Below, piece by piece: positions 17,338 to 26,990 of a stretch of DNA of 64,000 nucleotides. Position numbers and translations under genes: made by a program. The DNA is from JANQIO01 sp043585095 (lineage in GTDB: Bacteria; Pseudomonadota; Gammaproteobacteria; Pseudomonadales; Halieaceae). The DNA lies in contig CP121321.1 in assembly GCA_043585095.1 (NCBI GenBank), positions 2,418,001 to 2,482,000 of the forward strand, read 5' to 3'. The stretch's first letter is position 1. Each line of letters starts with the position of its first letter. The notes under the pieces were generated by a model. The model saw nothing but the letters and a program-made list of their open reading frames with translations. It searched no databases and was not told the origin of the DNA.

Positions 17338-18693
17338 TTATAACAAGGGGTTTTCATACCAGATAACGCCCAGGCCCCTGGGTCGAAAATAACCGAACCA
17401 TCCGTCAGCGCGACCGTTCTCCTCAGTTGTGATGAGGTCCAGGTCACCGTCACCGTCGATATCGGCCATCTCCAGGTTGTCATGCTTGATGCCTTTGTAG
17501 CTGTTGCCTCGCCGGTCGCTTATCTCGATCAGCTGCAAGGGACGCAGCGCCTTGGAATTTATGTTCATCAAAGCGAACACACCGATGCCCTTTCCGCTTA
17601 TGGACACCGCGATGTCAGGCAGCGGATTGTCGTCCAGGTGGCCGCAGGCTAAACCTTTTATCTGGTAGTCATCCGAACTGGTATCACGCGGCACAGCCTC
17701 AATGCTTCGGATGTCACTGCGAAGCCACCGATCCTGTGCGCTGGCGTCTTGACGTATAAGAGACAGCGCAGGTTCTCCCGCGCTATGCGTCGACAAATCA
17801 GCGCCTACAACGAGGTTTAGCGCAGTGTCTTTGTCCGCAGGGCACCGCGTAAAATACGATCCCGTTTGATTGCTAATCGTATTGCGCTGCCAGTTCTCTT
17901 TTGCGTCGCCTGGATTGCGGTACCAACCGAGAAAACCCGAGTGGTTGACCAACACATCCGCCAGGCCATCGTCGTCCATATCGCGAACTAACACGCTATC
18001 AACCCACTCCAATTCGTCGATCACCTGTACTGCGGAAGCTGCCCGCACTGCGGCGGAGTCATGCTGTTGGCGAGAATCGAAACCCTGCTCTTCAGGCGAA
18101 CGACGCCATACCAAAGCGCCGGGCTTGCCATCCGTCTTGGCGCCAGCGACAAGATCGTCCAGGCCATCACCATTCAGATCGCCAAAGGCGAGCTTGATAT
18201 AGCGATAGGCGGGCATGGACGTTAACTCTACGCCACGCCAGCTAGCCGTCTCGCTCGGGTCTGCCGCGCTCTGCAACCAATGTGCGGCGATACGCTCGCT
18301 GCCCTTCTCTTCAGCTGAAAATACCGCGTCCACAGTGCCGTCACCATCGAGATCAGCGAATCGGGCGTCCTCCAACTTGCCCATGCTCAGTCCACCACTG
18401 ATATCAGTGGCGGGCCAGGGTGCGCGCACACCCTGAGGACCCGGGTTTTCATAGAACCGCAGCGCATTTGATTCTTCCCAGGCCGCCACGGCGTCCCAAT
18501 CGCCGTCACCATCGACGTCAAATAGGTCAACGCCATCAGCGCCGCTCAGGCTGTTATCGATAGCGTGAGCAACCCACCCGGTCGTCTGGGCACCCGGCTC
18601 ACTGGAACTGCAACCGATAGCTGATGCCGTGAACAATAAGGAGAGGCTCCAGCCACAAAACCAGGGAGGGAAGAGTGCCCCCTTATCAACCAA
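17338..18693 (-). CDS. FG-GAP/VCBS repeat lipoprotein
   Basis: 451-residue secreted lipoprotein predicted to form a beta-propeller. A signal peptide ends in AIGC, so Cys28 is probably lipidated. Repeated calcium-binding loops of the type DxDxDGxxD occur along the chain: DVDGDGDWD near residue 58, DLDGDGTVD, DLNGDGLDD, DMDDDGLAD and DIDGDGDLD near the C-terminus. The start is a TTG at 18693 preceded by GAGGGG at 7-nt spacing, and it overlaps the stop of the acyl-CoA synthetase gene by 8 nt, so translation is probably coupled. The role is unknown; such propellers serve as binding scaffolds. Confidence 0.85.
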   Translation of the reverse strand: MVDKGALFPPWFCGWSLSLLFTASAIGCSSSEPGAQTTGWVAHAIDNSLSGADGVDLFDVDGDGDWDAVAAWEESNALRFYENPGPQGVRAPWPATDISGGLSMGKLEDARFADLDGDGTVDAVFSAEEKGSERIAAHWLQSAADPSETASWRGVELTSMPAYRYIKLAFGDLNGDGLDDLVAGAKTDGKPGALVWRRSPEEQGFDSRQQHDSAAVRAASAVQVIDELEWVDSVLVRDMDDDGLADVLVNHSGFLGWYRNPGDAKENWQRNTISNQTGSYFTRCPADKDTALNLVVGADLSTHSAGEPALSLIRQDASAQDRWLRSDIRSIEAVPRDTSSDDYQIKGLACGHLDDNPLPDIAVSISGKGIGVFALMNINSKALRPLQLIEISDRRGNSYKGIKHDNLEMADIDGDGDLDLITTEENGRADGWFGYFRPRGLGVIWYENPLL

Positions 18694-20260
18694 CCGCGCG
18701 CCCCTCGCCCCAGTACTGGGCGCGAACCGCTTTTTTGTCGGGCTTCCCCACGGCCGTCAAAGGAATGGCGTCGACGTAGTCGATGGACTTGGGCGCTTGC
18801 ACCGAGCCCTTGGCATCTTTCACCATCTGGATGATCTCGGTGCTGAGCGCATCTGAGGGCGCCACGTCTGGTCTTAACACCACGACTGCTTTCACCGCCT
18901 CGCCCCATTTTTCGTCGGGTACACCGATAACCGCCACCTGGGCGACGGCTTCGTGCCGGGTAATCACATCTTCGACCTCTCGAGGGAACACGTTAAAACC
19001 GCCGGTCACCACCATGTCTTTCTTGCGGTCGACGATATAGAGAAAGCCGTCTTCATCAAAGCGGCCGACATCGCCGGTATGCAGCCAGCCACCCTCCAGG
19101 GCTTCGGCGGTTTGCTCGGGCATGTCCTTATAACCCTGCATCACTAGCGGGGCACGGATGCAAATCTCGCCTGCCTCGCCTGGCGCAACAGGTTTACCGT
19201 CATCGCCCATCAACACCACGTGCACCCAGGGTGCGGGCCGGCCGCAGGAGCCCAGACGCTCGGGTTTACTGAGATCGTGTTCCAGCCGCTTCATATTGGC
19301 GACCACCATGGGTGCTTCGGATTGACCGTAAAACTGGTAGAAGATCTGCCCCCACTTCTCGATACCCTCTCGCAAACGCGCGGGGCTCATCGGCGATGCA
19401 CCGTAGTAGATCGTCTCCATACTCGACATATCCGCCGACGCGGAACGCGCTGAGTCCAGCAGGAAATACAACATAACCGGCACCAGCATGGTGGCGGTAA
19501 TGCGATGTTGCTCCACCATGTCAAAGAATTCATCCGGGCTGAAACCCTGCATCACATAGAAGGCGCCGCCTTTTTGAAGTACCGGGATAAAAAAAGCAGC
19601 CGCAGCGTGTGATAAAGGCGTCGCAATTAACATTCGCAGCTCTTCAGGGAACTCCCACTCCGCCATCTGCACAAGGCTCATATACGATGTCGCACCGTAG
19701 GTACTGAGCACACCTTTGGGCTTGCCGGTGGTACCGCCTGTATAGGTAATCGACGAGATATCAGATGGCGACACATCGGGTGCCTGCAAAGGCAGCGGCT
19801 CAAATTCGGCTGCCATGGCTAAATAATCATCTCCCGCGTTGTTAGGCCCAAGCCCAAGCAGCACAAGCTGCGGAAAGCGTGCCTTCAATTCCTCTGCTCT
19901 CTGAACAAAGACGTTGGCATCAAACACCAGCGCATCAATCTCCGCGTGCTCCATGACGTAGCTATGGTCATCCAGGGAACCCATTGGATGCAGTGGCGTA
20001 CCGATGCTGCCGTTCAACTGCATGGCGGCGATATTGGATAGCACTTCAGGGCGATTCGCCGATATCACTGCAATGCGTGAGCCGCGGCCCAGGCCTTTAG
20101 ACTGGAGCGCCTGAATCATCTGGCTGGTGCTGCGCCGGACATCGCCATAGGTCGCAACCTTGTCGCCCAGATACAGGCAGGGCTCGTCCTCGTAGCGATT
20201 TAAGCCTTCGATAAGCAGGTCAGCCATGAGCGGTGGATGGTGGAGAGTGTCGTCTAGCAT
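18686..20260 (-). CDS. Acyl-CoA synthetase (AMP-dependent, ANL superfamily)
   Basis: 524-residue enzyme that activates a carboxylic acid with ATP and CoA. The phosphate-binding loop ITYTGGTTGKPKG and the hinge-region YIVDRKKDMVVTGGFNVFPREVE are complete, and a Lys near the C-terminus lies in TAVGKPDKKAV. The start at 20260 (MLDDTLHHPP) is chosen because the adenylate-forming fold begins here and GGTG lies upstream; a longer open frame has no family look. The sequence belongs with medium- and long-chain or bile-acid/steroid-side-chain FadD-type enzymes, but the substrate cannot be fixed. It is transcribed divergently from the DUF1214 gene. Confidence 0.92.
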   Translation of the reverse strand: MLDDTLHHPPLMADLLIEGLNRYEDEPCLYLGDKVATYGDVRRSTSQMIQALQSKGLGRGSRIAVISANRPEVLSNIAAMQLNGSIGTPLHPMGSLDDHSYVMEHAEIDALVFDANVFVQRAEELKARFPQLVLLGLGPNNAGDDYLAMAAEFEPLPLQAPDVSPSDISSITYTGGTTGKPKGVLSTYGATSYMSLVQMAEWEFPEELRMLIATPLSHAAAAFFIPVLQKGGAFYVMQGFSPDEFFDMVEQHRITATMLVPVMLYFLLDSARSASADMSSMETIYYGASPMSPARLREGIEKWGQIFYQFYGQSEAPMVVANMKRLEHDLSKPERLGSCGRPAPWVHVVLMGDDGKPVAPGEAGEICIRAPLVMQGYKDMPEQTAEALEGGWLHTGDVGRFDEDGFLYIVDRKKDMVVTGGFNVFPREVEDVITRHEAVAQVAVIGVPDEKWGEAVKAVVVLRPDVAPSDALSTEIIQMVKDAKGSVQAPKSIDYVDAIPLTAVGKPDKKAVRAQYWGEGRAVG

Positions 20261-20535
20261 TGCGTTAGCACCTGAATGTATTATTTCCAGCGAGACTAAC
20301 GCGATGAGCGGTCGTCTTGCTATCGCCGTGCGGGCGCGAAGCCGATTGAGCAGGTACTGGCCTGTACTTTTATACCTTGCCGTTTCCCTCACTGCCGCAT
20401 CTTTGTGGTTCAGCGTTTTACCCCACAAGCCGCCAGACGCTGCGCCCTTCTGTAACTCGCTTGCACACTGCTAAAGTCTGACTTCACACTAGTTGCACTG
20501 CTCTAACGCGATATGAATACCGCGAGGTTCTCAGC

Positions 20536-21747
20536 ATGTTTGGCGACAATCCGAATGATCAACAACTCAAGGCTGGCTGGGACGCGTTCTGCGACCAGCT
20601 CAAAGATGCGTCAGAGCTTGTGTTTCTCGACAGCAACCCAAGTCACGACATTGATCGCGCGAAGGGCTTCAGACTGCTGGCAAGAAATATTTCGCTGGCA
20701 CTGCAGTTTCACCTGGAAAACAACAATCCTGAAGTCCCCGAACTGCTGCACTACTTCGACCCAATCCGCAAACAGGGCGGCGACAACACTGATGCGCTCT
20801 ACGTGGGCGCGCCGGTAGACGGCAACAGGCGTTATCGTATTCATGGTCAACGCGGCACCGCAAAATACTTTGCTGTCACGGTTTTGGAGGACGGCAATAC
20901 GCCCTGGGGCGGCGCCGTGGTCGGCTCGCTGATCGACCAAAACATAAGTGTAAATGACGACGGCAGCTTCGAGCTGTTCCTGGGGCCGGAACCCGAGTGC
21001 GCCAGTGCGGCCGGGTCCGATGCGGTCAACTATATACAGACCACGCCGGGAAGCTGGCGAATCACCTTTCGCCAATTCTTCGCGGACTGGGAAAACGAAA
21101 CACCAATGGTAGCCAGCATTGAGTGTCTCGACGGTGATAGCGCTCCCGGCTTGCTGACCCCACTGCACGTGCAGCAAGGCTTACAAGATGCAGCAGCGTG
21201 GGTACGTGAATCGACGTTCTATTGGGCCGGCATGTTGGATCGCTGGCGCGTTCGACCCAACGACTTTGTGTCCTATCGGCAGTTGGACGACAACGCCATC
21301 GATGCCACACCTGGCGGCGAGCCCCTGATCTGTTATTGGAAGTTGCCAGAGGATGAAGCGCTAATCGTTAAAGTTACGCCGCCCAAAGCGAGCTACTGGG
21401 CGGTTGAGTTTGGCAATTGCTGGTGGGAGTCAATGGACTATCGTTACCACCTGTGCAGCACCAACTGTCACCATGCTCAGCTTCAGGACGACGGCGAGTT
21501 GGTCATCGTGGTATCCCATATCGATACGGGAATCGCCAACTGGCTGGACCCGTCAGGCCATGAGGAAGGTTATATGGCACTGCGGTGGATTAACGCTGAA
21601 AGCTATCCCCGCCCAGACTGTCAGCAGGTCAAACTGAGTGAGCTTAACGCCGCGCTGCGTGACGACGTAAAGCGCATCAGCAAAGAACAGCGACGCGAGC
21701 AACTGGCAGGCCGCCGACGTGGCGTACAGAGACGTTTCCCACACTAG
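20536..21747 (+). CDS. DUF1214-domain protein
   Basis: 403-residue protein without a signal peptide or membrane helix. The C-terminal third, with APPASYWAVEFGNCWWESMDYR-like spacing, conserved YWAVEF, and a late GYMALRWINAES, matches DUF1214. The N-terminal part (FGDNPNDQQLKAGWDAFCDQL) is helical. Function of the domain is unknown; it recurs in Actinobacteria and lipid-degrading Proteobacteria near sulfotransferase and acyl-CoA genes. GAGG precedes the ATG at 8-nt spacing. The next gene, a sulfotransferase, starts 42 bp downstream on the same strand, so the pair is likely an operon. Confidence 0.8.
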   Translation: MFGDNPNDQQLKAGWDAFCDQLKDASELVFLDSNPSHDIDRAKGFRLLARNISLALQFHLENNNPEVPELLHYFDPIRKQGGDNTDALYVGAPVDGNRRYRIHGQRGTAKYFAVTVLEDGNTPWGGAVVGSLIDQNISVNDDGSFELFLGPEPECASAAGSDAVNYIQTTPGSWRITFRQFFADWENETPMVASIECLDGDSAPGLLTPLHVQQGLQDAAAWVRESTFYWAGMLDRWRVRPNDFVSYRQLDDNAIDATPGGEPLICYWKLPEDEALIVKVTPPKASYWAVEFGNCWWESMDYRYHLCSTNCHHAQLQDDGELVIVVSHIDTGIANWLDPSGHEEGYMALRWINAESYPRPDCQQVKLSELNAALRDDVKRISKEQRREQLAGRRRGVQRRFPH

Positions 21748-21789
21748 GCGGAGCACCGATCAGAACGGCAGAGCAAGGAGACGCATGAC

Positions 21790-23043
21790 ATGACGGATTC
21801 AAAGCAAGCAATGTGGCAAGCGCCCGAACCGCCGGAATGGTTAGCAGCACTCAACGCTGAGGGTGAGCACTTCGATCTGCCCGCTGTAGTACCGTTGGAT
21901 GAAGCGTCGCTGCTGGCCCACGCCTGCCAAACAACCCGCCTGAGCGATTTCGGCGGCGACACCTGGTTGGAGCCATTTCGCGTGCTGATTAGAGCACTGG
22001 AAGAGGAAGCTGGCTTAACCCTTATGGGACGCTTGATGGCGCGCAACGATATTATGCTGTGGCTGCGCACGCGACTGCAGGTACACGACACGCTCAAGCG
22101 TCATCCAGAGATAATCGAACAAGACGTACCCGCGCCAATGTTTATCGTGGGCTTGCCGCGCTCTGGTACCTCGATCCTGTTTGAATTGCTGTCCCAGGAC
22201 CCGGACGTCGGCGTACCAGCCACCTGGGAGGCAATGATGCCCTGCCCACCGCCGGAAACCGCCGACTATGCAACAGACTCTCGCATAAACCGAGCACATC
22301 AGCTTGCCACGCAGTGGTCCCGGGTCGCACCCCATTTCGCGACCATGCATGAAATGGGGGGGCACATCCCTGCTGAATGCGGTTTGCTCATGTGCCCTAC
22401 TTTCATCAGCGACCATATCGCCGCGCTTCACCAGACGCATAGCTACTCTGCCTACTGCGCTGAAGCTGACTTCCTACCGGTATACAAATACCACAAACAG
22501 CTCTTACAGATACTGCAGTGGAAAAACCCACGCCAACGTTGGCTGCTCAAAGCGCCGGAGCATCAGGTGCATCTGGAAACGTTGTTACAGGTTTACCCGG
22601 ACGCGCGAATCGTACAAACCCACCGCGACCCAATTAAATGCATGGCGTCGACCACCAGTTTGATCGGAACGCTGTACTCGATGCGCAGCGAGCTGCCCTT
22701 CGACGCCAGCCTGTTCGAAAACATCATCATGGGTGAGGCAACCGCTCAACGACTAGAGAAGGTGATGCAGCAACGCGACGACGGTGTCGTGCCCGGCGCG
22801 AACATAACGGACTCGCGCTATCAGGACCTTATGGATGACCCGCTAGGGTGTATTGAACAGATCTACCAACACTTCGATTTGCCCTTATCGAACACCGCTC
22901 GATCAAATATGCAGGCCTATCTTTCGGAAAAACCGCAGGGCAAGTTCGGCAAGCACGATTATCAGGTAGGCAGCCAGCACGTAGAAGAACGCGAACTGTT
23001 TCAGCGGTATCAACGGACATACCAAGTGCCGAGCGAAGTCTAA
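21790..23043 (+). CDS. Sulfotransferase family protein
   Basis: 417-residue PAPS-dependent sulfotransferase of the Sulfotransfer_3 type. The 5'-phosphosulfate loop is FIVGLPRSGTS (118-128). The 3'-phosphate-binding region appears as IVQTHRDPIKCMAS in the middle and the last third contains YQDLMDDPLG, all typical of the group. AAGGAG precedes the ATG. The protein is cytosolic. It is one of four sulfotransferases in this window and shares with the one at 38003 an N-terminal helical domain of about 110 residues. The acceptor is unknown; the neighbouring DUF1214 gene is probably co-transcribed. Confidence 0.88.
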   Translation: MTDSKQAMWQAPEPPEWLAALNAEGEHFDLPAVVPLDEASLLAHACQTTRLSDFGGDTWLEPFRVLIRALEEEAGLTLMGRLMARNDIMLWLRTRLQVHDTLKRHPEIIEQDVPAPMFIVGLPRSGTSILFELLSQDPDVGVPATWEAMMPCPPPETADYATDSRINRAHQLATQWSRVAPHFATMHEMGGHIPAECGLLMCPTFISDHIAALHQTHSYSAYCAEADFLPVYKYHKQLLQILQWKNPRQRWLLKAPEHQVHLETLLQVYPDARIVQTHRDPIKCMASTTSLIGTLYSMRSELPFDASLFENIIMGEATAQRLEKVMQQRDDGVVPGANITDSRYQDLMDDPLGCIEQIYQHFDLPLSNTARSNMQAYLSEKPQGKFGKHDYQVGSQHVEERELFQRYQRTYQVPSEV

Positions 23044-23274
23044 ACCGCGCACCAAACACCACGTGCTCTTGCGAGCTGGTGAAAACCGTAAACTCACACA
23101 TGCCGTGCCTAATCGTTTCACAGCGCATCCTTAACCCGGCAGGCTTCTTCGACGTCTTCCGCCGTTCCCAGCATTATCCACAAGTGCACCAGTACTTCGC
23201 TGGTGGGTATTACGGAACACCCGCAATAAAAAGCGGGCGGAGCCAGATTTTCCCGGACGCTCTGAGTGTTGCCT
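23044..23274. other. Spacer between convergent genes, with a 15-bp motif shared elsewhere
   Basis: No confident gene is present. Positions 23229-23243 match 37802-37816 exactly (AAAAGCGGGCGGAGC). A protein-like reading frame on the minus strand runs from the end of the DUF1538 gene to 23118 but lacks a proper start. No T-tailed terminator hairpin is seen. Confidence 0.4.
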
Positions 23275-25473
23275 TTATCGAGTAACTCGCCAAGCCCGGT
23301 AGGCGGCGCGGATTGTACCCACGACTTCCTCGGGCGTCTTGCCGTCCGTATCAATGACCAGATCGAAGTGCCGTGTATAGCTTATGTCGATGCCGTAATC
23401 GCGCAGATATCGCGCTTTGGTAGATTCGAACCGCCGCTCCAGGTTCTCGGCTACCTCCAACACGCTTTCTGCATGCTCTTCCTTTCTGCGCCCTGAAACA
23501 ATGTCTTCGTAAACACGTTTCGCCGCTGTTTCCGGATCGACCCGAAGGTAGACCGAGAAACTCTCATGAATCCAGTAAAACCCAAGGCGAGCCGCCAGCA
23601 CCAGTTCATCCCCCTGGCCAAGACGCCTGACAAGCGTGTCAATCTCCTGGTCGATCAACCGATTGGATTCAATGAACCGATCAAGCTTATCCAGGCTTAT
23701 GCCGTATTGCTTGGCGAGGCTTCTGTACAACTCGCCTGCGTTAAATTTCCGGTAGTCCAGAGATTCAGCGAGTCGAGCCGTCACCGTGGTCACGCCCGAG
23801 CCACTATCGCCGGTGATAGTCACGATGCTTTTCTTGGGTAGTGGGAGAGAGTCGATGTAGCTGGTGTCGACCTCGCTTTCACCATCGCGATCATCCTCTT
23901 CCAGCGTTGCGCCAACATGCTGGCTGACCTTGTTAAATACCTCCTGCTCCATTCTAAGCAGGCGCCGTTCGTGGAAGCGGATCGTTTCGCGCTTGCTTAT
24001 GCCGTAGCCAAGGACGGTGATCATAGGAAACAGGCTAGCGAAGGCGATGAGTCCGAAGCCATCAACAAGCGGGTCGCGATCAGGAATACTGGTTGCGAGG
24101 CCTAAACCCAGGGCTGCGACAATGGGTACCGTGATCGTGCTGGTTGTGACACCGCCGCTGTCGTAGGCGATTGGGATAATTGTCCGCGGTGCAAAGAAGG
24201 TCATAATGATCACTACAACGTACCCGCAAAGGATGTAGTAAACGAGAGAGTCACCCTGCACGATCCGGTAGGCACCGAGAAGAATGCCGATACCCACCCC
24301 AACGGCCACGAAGCCTCGGAGCAGAGAGCCCTTGATCGAGCCTTCACTGATTTCTTCGGCTTTGCTTGCAATGGCAGTCAGAGCCGGCTCCGCGATGGTT
24401 GTCGAGAAACCCACGGCGAAGGCGAAAGTGTAAACAAGCAGAAAACTGTTACTACCGGCCAGCTCAATCGCGAGACTTTCTCCAATCGGAAAAAGGCCCA
24501 ACTCCAGCCCAATCACAAAAACGTAGAGCCCCAGCACCACCAGGCCAAATCCGCCCGCACGGACGCCAAAGTGGGAAATGGGTTGGCGCAGCACGAAAAA
24601 ATAGAAGAAGATAATCACAAGGGCGACCGGCGTAACGTCGGCAATGCTGGTCAACAGTGTTTCGAAATAGCCCCACAAGCCACCTTGTGTTGCTTGCTCT
24701 ATCGACGGGGAAATATCCGCCTGGCCTGGATGGCGGCTGCCATAGGCAAGCATGCCGTACCCCTGCACAAAGATCATGGGCATAACGCTGGCAAAAGCGA
24801 TGAGGCCAAATCCATCGATCAACGGATTGCGGGCCTTCAATGTCGTCGACAACCCAATGCCCAAAGCAGCGATAAGCGGCACCGTTACGGTGGAGGTGGT
24901 TATGCCCCCAGAGTCATACGCAAGCCCGACGATTTCTTCGGGGGCGAAGAGCGTTGCCAGCAATACGACGGAGTATCCCGAAATAATGTACCAGTGTATG
25001 GGGTGATCCAGCAGGATCCGAATCACTCCCAGCAAAATGGCCGAACCGACAGAAAATGCGACCACGAGTCGCAGAGTGAGAGCATCGATACGGCCATTGC
25101 TGATCACTGCTGCTTTGTTAGCGATAGCAATCAGAGCGGGTTCGGCGACCGTGGTGGCAAAGCCGATGACGAAGGCAAACAGGAGGATCCACGCCCGGGT
25201 GTTCAGGGTCGCCAGACGTTGTGATAAATCTTCACCGAGCGGAAAAATACCGAGCTCAAGCCCACGCAGGAACAACGCCAGGCCAACCGCTACTAGCATG
25301 AGCCCAACGACTATATCGGGAAGATTATCGGGAACGCTCCGCAGAATAGCGAACTGATAGAACGCGATAATGCCAACGATTACTGACAGGTCAGCCATGG
25401 ATCCGCGTAAATCTTCAAAAAACGTGTAGAAGTAAATACGCAGAGTGCGTTCCGGCGATCCGCTCTGGCTCAC
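23275..25473 (-). CDS. Double DUF1538 membrane protein fused to a CMP-kinase-like P-loop domain
   Basis: 732-residue fusion. Two homologous membrane modules (about 30-240 and 275-490) each carry GFxTTxAEPAL (AEPAL at 110 and 361) and AYDSGGxTTSTxTVP (185 and 436), the hallmarks of DUF1538, offset by 251 residues. After a charged linker (495-545) comes a cytosolic domain like cytidylate kinases: P-loop GDSGSGVTT (555-563), NAGELYRSLAKQ, an AARLGFYW segment and a C-terminal YLRDYGID. The usual P-loop Lys is Val561; archaeal-type CMP kinases also lack this Lys as I recall, so activity is not excluded. The start is a GTG with GGAG 10 nt upstream. DUF1538 proteins are thought to transport ions or small solutes, but this is unproven. 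Confidence 0.88.
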   Translation of the reverse strand: MSQSGSPERTLRIYFYTFFEDLRGSMADLSVIVGIIAFYQFAILRSVPDNLPDIVVGLMLVAVGLALFLRGLELGIFPLGEDLSQRLATLNTRAWILLFAFVIGFATTVAEPALIAIANKAAVISNGRIDALTLRLVVAFSVGSAILLGVIRILLDHPIHWYIISGYSVVLLATLFAPEEIVGLAYDSGGITTSTVTVPLIAALGIGLSTTLKARNPLIDGFGLIAFASVMPMIFVQGYGMLAYGSRHPGQADISPSIEQATQGGLWGYFETLLTSIADVTPVALVIIFFYFFVLRQPISHFGVRAGGFGLVVLGLYVFVIGLELGLFPIGESLAIELAGSNSFLLVYTFAFAVGFSTTIAEPALTAIASKAEEISEGSIKGSLLRGFVAVGVGIGILLGAYRIVQGDSLVYYILCGYVVVIIMTFFAPRTIIPIAYDSGGVTTSTITVPIVAALGLGLATSIPDRDPLVDGFGLIAFASLFPMITVLGYGISKRETIRFHERRLLRMEQEVFNKVSQHVGATLEEDDRDGESEVDTSYIDSLPLPKKSIVTITGDSGSGVTTVTARLAESLDYRKFNAGELYRSLAKQYGISLDKLDRFIESNRLIDQEIDTLVRRLGQGDELVLAARLGFYWIHESFSVYLRVDPETAAKRVYEDIVSGRRKEEHAESVLEVAENLERRFESTKARYLRDYGIDISYTRHFDLVIDTDGKTPEEVVGTIRAAYRAWRVTR

Positions 25474-25726
25474 GCTATGCTATCTCCACATCAAGTCTAA
25501 AAATGTCACCCCGCCAATGATCGGGGAAATTTGTACCGCGCGCAAAGCCTCGCTGGCTCGTTCTCTATGGCCCATGATTTTGATCTGACAGGCATGCAAT
25601 TCGAGTGATTTACATTACTATATGGATCGTGGATGAGGATACGATTGCAACGCACTATTTGACCTACGCTGCAGCAGCTGCTTTTACCAGTTGCGGGCTG
25701 GCACGCTGACTGAAAGGGTATCAGCC

Positions 25727-26212
25727 ATGAAGCTACCGGTTTATCTGGCATTATTGTCACTTGCGGCCTGCGGTGGTGAAGGCAGGCAGGTCAGCGTCAT
25801 TTGCACTGAGCCACTAGAGAAATATCTTTCCCAGGCACGGCGGAATATTTCAAATGATTACGAAGTGGAGCGAAGCCATCGGCTACTCCAGTTATGCCCC
25901 GAGCAAGGCTTTCACCGCCGTTACACTTTCCGCTTTGATCCAGGTTCCATCGTTTCAAAGGGTGCCAGCGACGCGTCCGTCAGCGCCGCCTGGTGCGTCA
26001 ACTCTGGAGAACGTCACGCCGATGCGAAACTCACGCAATCGACGTCGATGATGACCTTTGAATTCACTTATCCATGGTCCACAGAAACCGGCAAATATCC
26101 GCGTACGCAGTTCAGACTGAATCGAAACAAGCTCACAGGCGGATTCTCTGAAGAGCTGGACTGGGACTGTCGCATTGATCCACAGTCTGACAGCGAGCCT
26201 GAGGCCAGTTAA
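25727..26212 (+). CDS. Putative lipoprotein of unknown function
   Basis: 161-residue exported protein. The ATG at 25727 (MKLPVYLALLS) is preceded by AAGGG and begins a lipoprotein signal ending in LAAC, so Cys15 is probably lipidated; an upstream in-frame start would put 12 extra polar residues before the signal. The mature part has four further Cys residues and a C-terminal acidic tail, with a beta-rich middle. I do not recognise a family. It lies 253 bp from the divergent DUF1538 gene and converges on another exported protein gene. Confidence 0.65.
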   Translation: MKLPVYLALLSLAACGGEGRQVSVICTEPLEKYLSQARRNISNDYEVERSHRLLQLCPEQGFHRRYTFRFDPGSIVSKGASDASVSAAWCVNSGERHADAKLTQSTSMMTFEFTYPWSTETGKYPRTQFRLNRNKLTGGFSEELDWDCRIDPQSDSEPEAS

Positions 26213-26300
26213 CGTAATCTGCAAACTTGGTTAAAGGTCGAGAGCGCCTGATGTCCCGCGCAGAGATAGCTAAATTTGCATACTCAGCGGCGTCAATTGC

Positions 26301-26681
26301 TCAGCGCTGCGGCCCGGTCAAAGTAAACGCCCGCTTGTCTTCGCGCAGCGCATCCACAGAGCGGCCGTCGCAGTCCGCAAGATTCGGACCGGACACGATA
26401 CCCTCGGCGCTGACCATCAACACAACCGGATCTGAGGTGGCCGACTTATAGAAGGTCTGGCCATCACGCAAATAGGCGCTCACATAGAACACCATGCGTT
26501 CCCAGGGCAGTACGCCGGTGGGGTCTTTAACCGAGCACACAATAACATCTGGCATGCCGGCTATGATCTCAGCTCGCGCTGGCAGAGCTGAGATATATAA
26601 CAGCGCGCCCGCCAGAGTTGGACATAATAAAGAGGCTTTCATCAATCGTTGCATGAGAGATACCGCTACTTGTTTTTTCAT
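26301..26681 (-). CDS. Small Sec-exported protein of unknown function
   Basis: About 126 residues with an N-terminal signal peptide whose cleavage is likely after PARA (before EIIAG). The mature part is about 90 residues with two Cys (VCSV and ADCDG) that could form a disulfide. Several in-frame starts are possible (26696, 26681, 26654, 26642) and none has a strong ribosome site; 26681 is chosen because it gives a normal KKQ n-region. No family is recognised. The upstream 300 bp hold no gene and no convincing promoter. Confidence 0.5.
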   Translation of the reverse strand: MKKQVAVSLMQRLMKASLLCPTLAGALLYISALPARAEIIAGMPDVIVCSVKDPTGVLPWERMVFYVSAYLRDGQTFYKSATSDPVVLMVSAEGIVSGPNLADCDGRSVDALREDKRAFTLTGPQR

Positions 26682-26696
26682 AATCGTTACCGGCAT

Positions 26697-26990
26697 TGCT
26701 GCGCGGAGCTGAACTGCTGGGCATTGATTTCAAGTCATCGTATGCGGGCATAGTATCAGTGCTCAGCCAGCGAGCCGCCATCCCCATGCCTGAGATCGAC
26801 GATAATCATAGCGCTAACTTATAAACCAGTAGCGATGCCTGCGGTATGTAAGTGAAACCCTTCGTTATTTTGTGACCAGAATACCTTTTTGGGACGCTAC
26901 TCCTCTTACGACCACGATAACTGCCCTGCAAAGATTGTGTCAGCTTGCTACACTCGGTAGCGAATCACCCACAAAACGAGAGGAAAGAAG
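26697..26990. other. Non-coding spacer between divergent small genes
   Basis: About 294 bases between the exported-protein gene (minus) and the Met/Asp-rich lipoprotein (plus). I see no open frame with a ribosome site, no hairpin with a T-tract and no clear sigma-70 promoter, though promoters for both genes must lie here. Confidence 0.4.

Noticed and set aside
23790..23830. Loss of the P-loop Lys read as proof of a dead kinase
   Set aside because: Archaeal-type CMP kinases, as I recall, also carry a non-Lys residue (GSGTTT-like) at this place, so the Val alone does not show loss of activity.
24571..25224. 217-codon open frame opposite the DUF1538 gene
   Set aside because: Composition is polar and repetitive as expected from the complement of membrane-helix codons; no support for translation.
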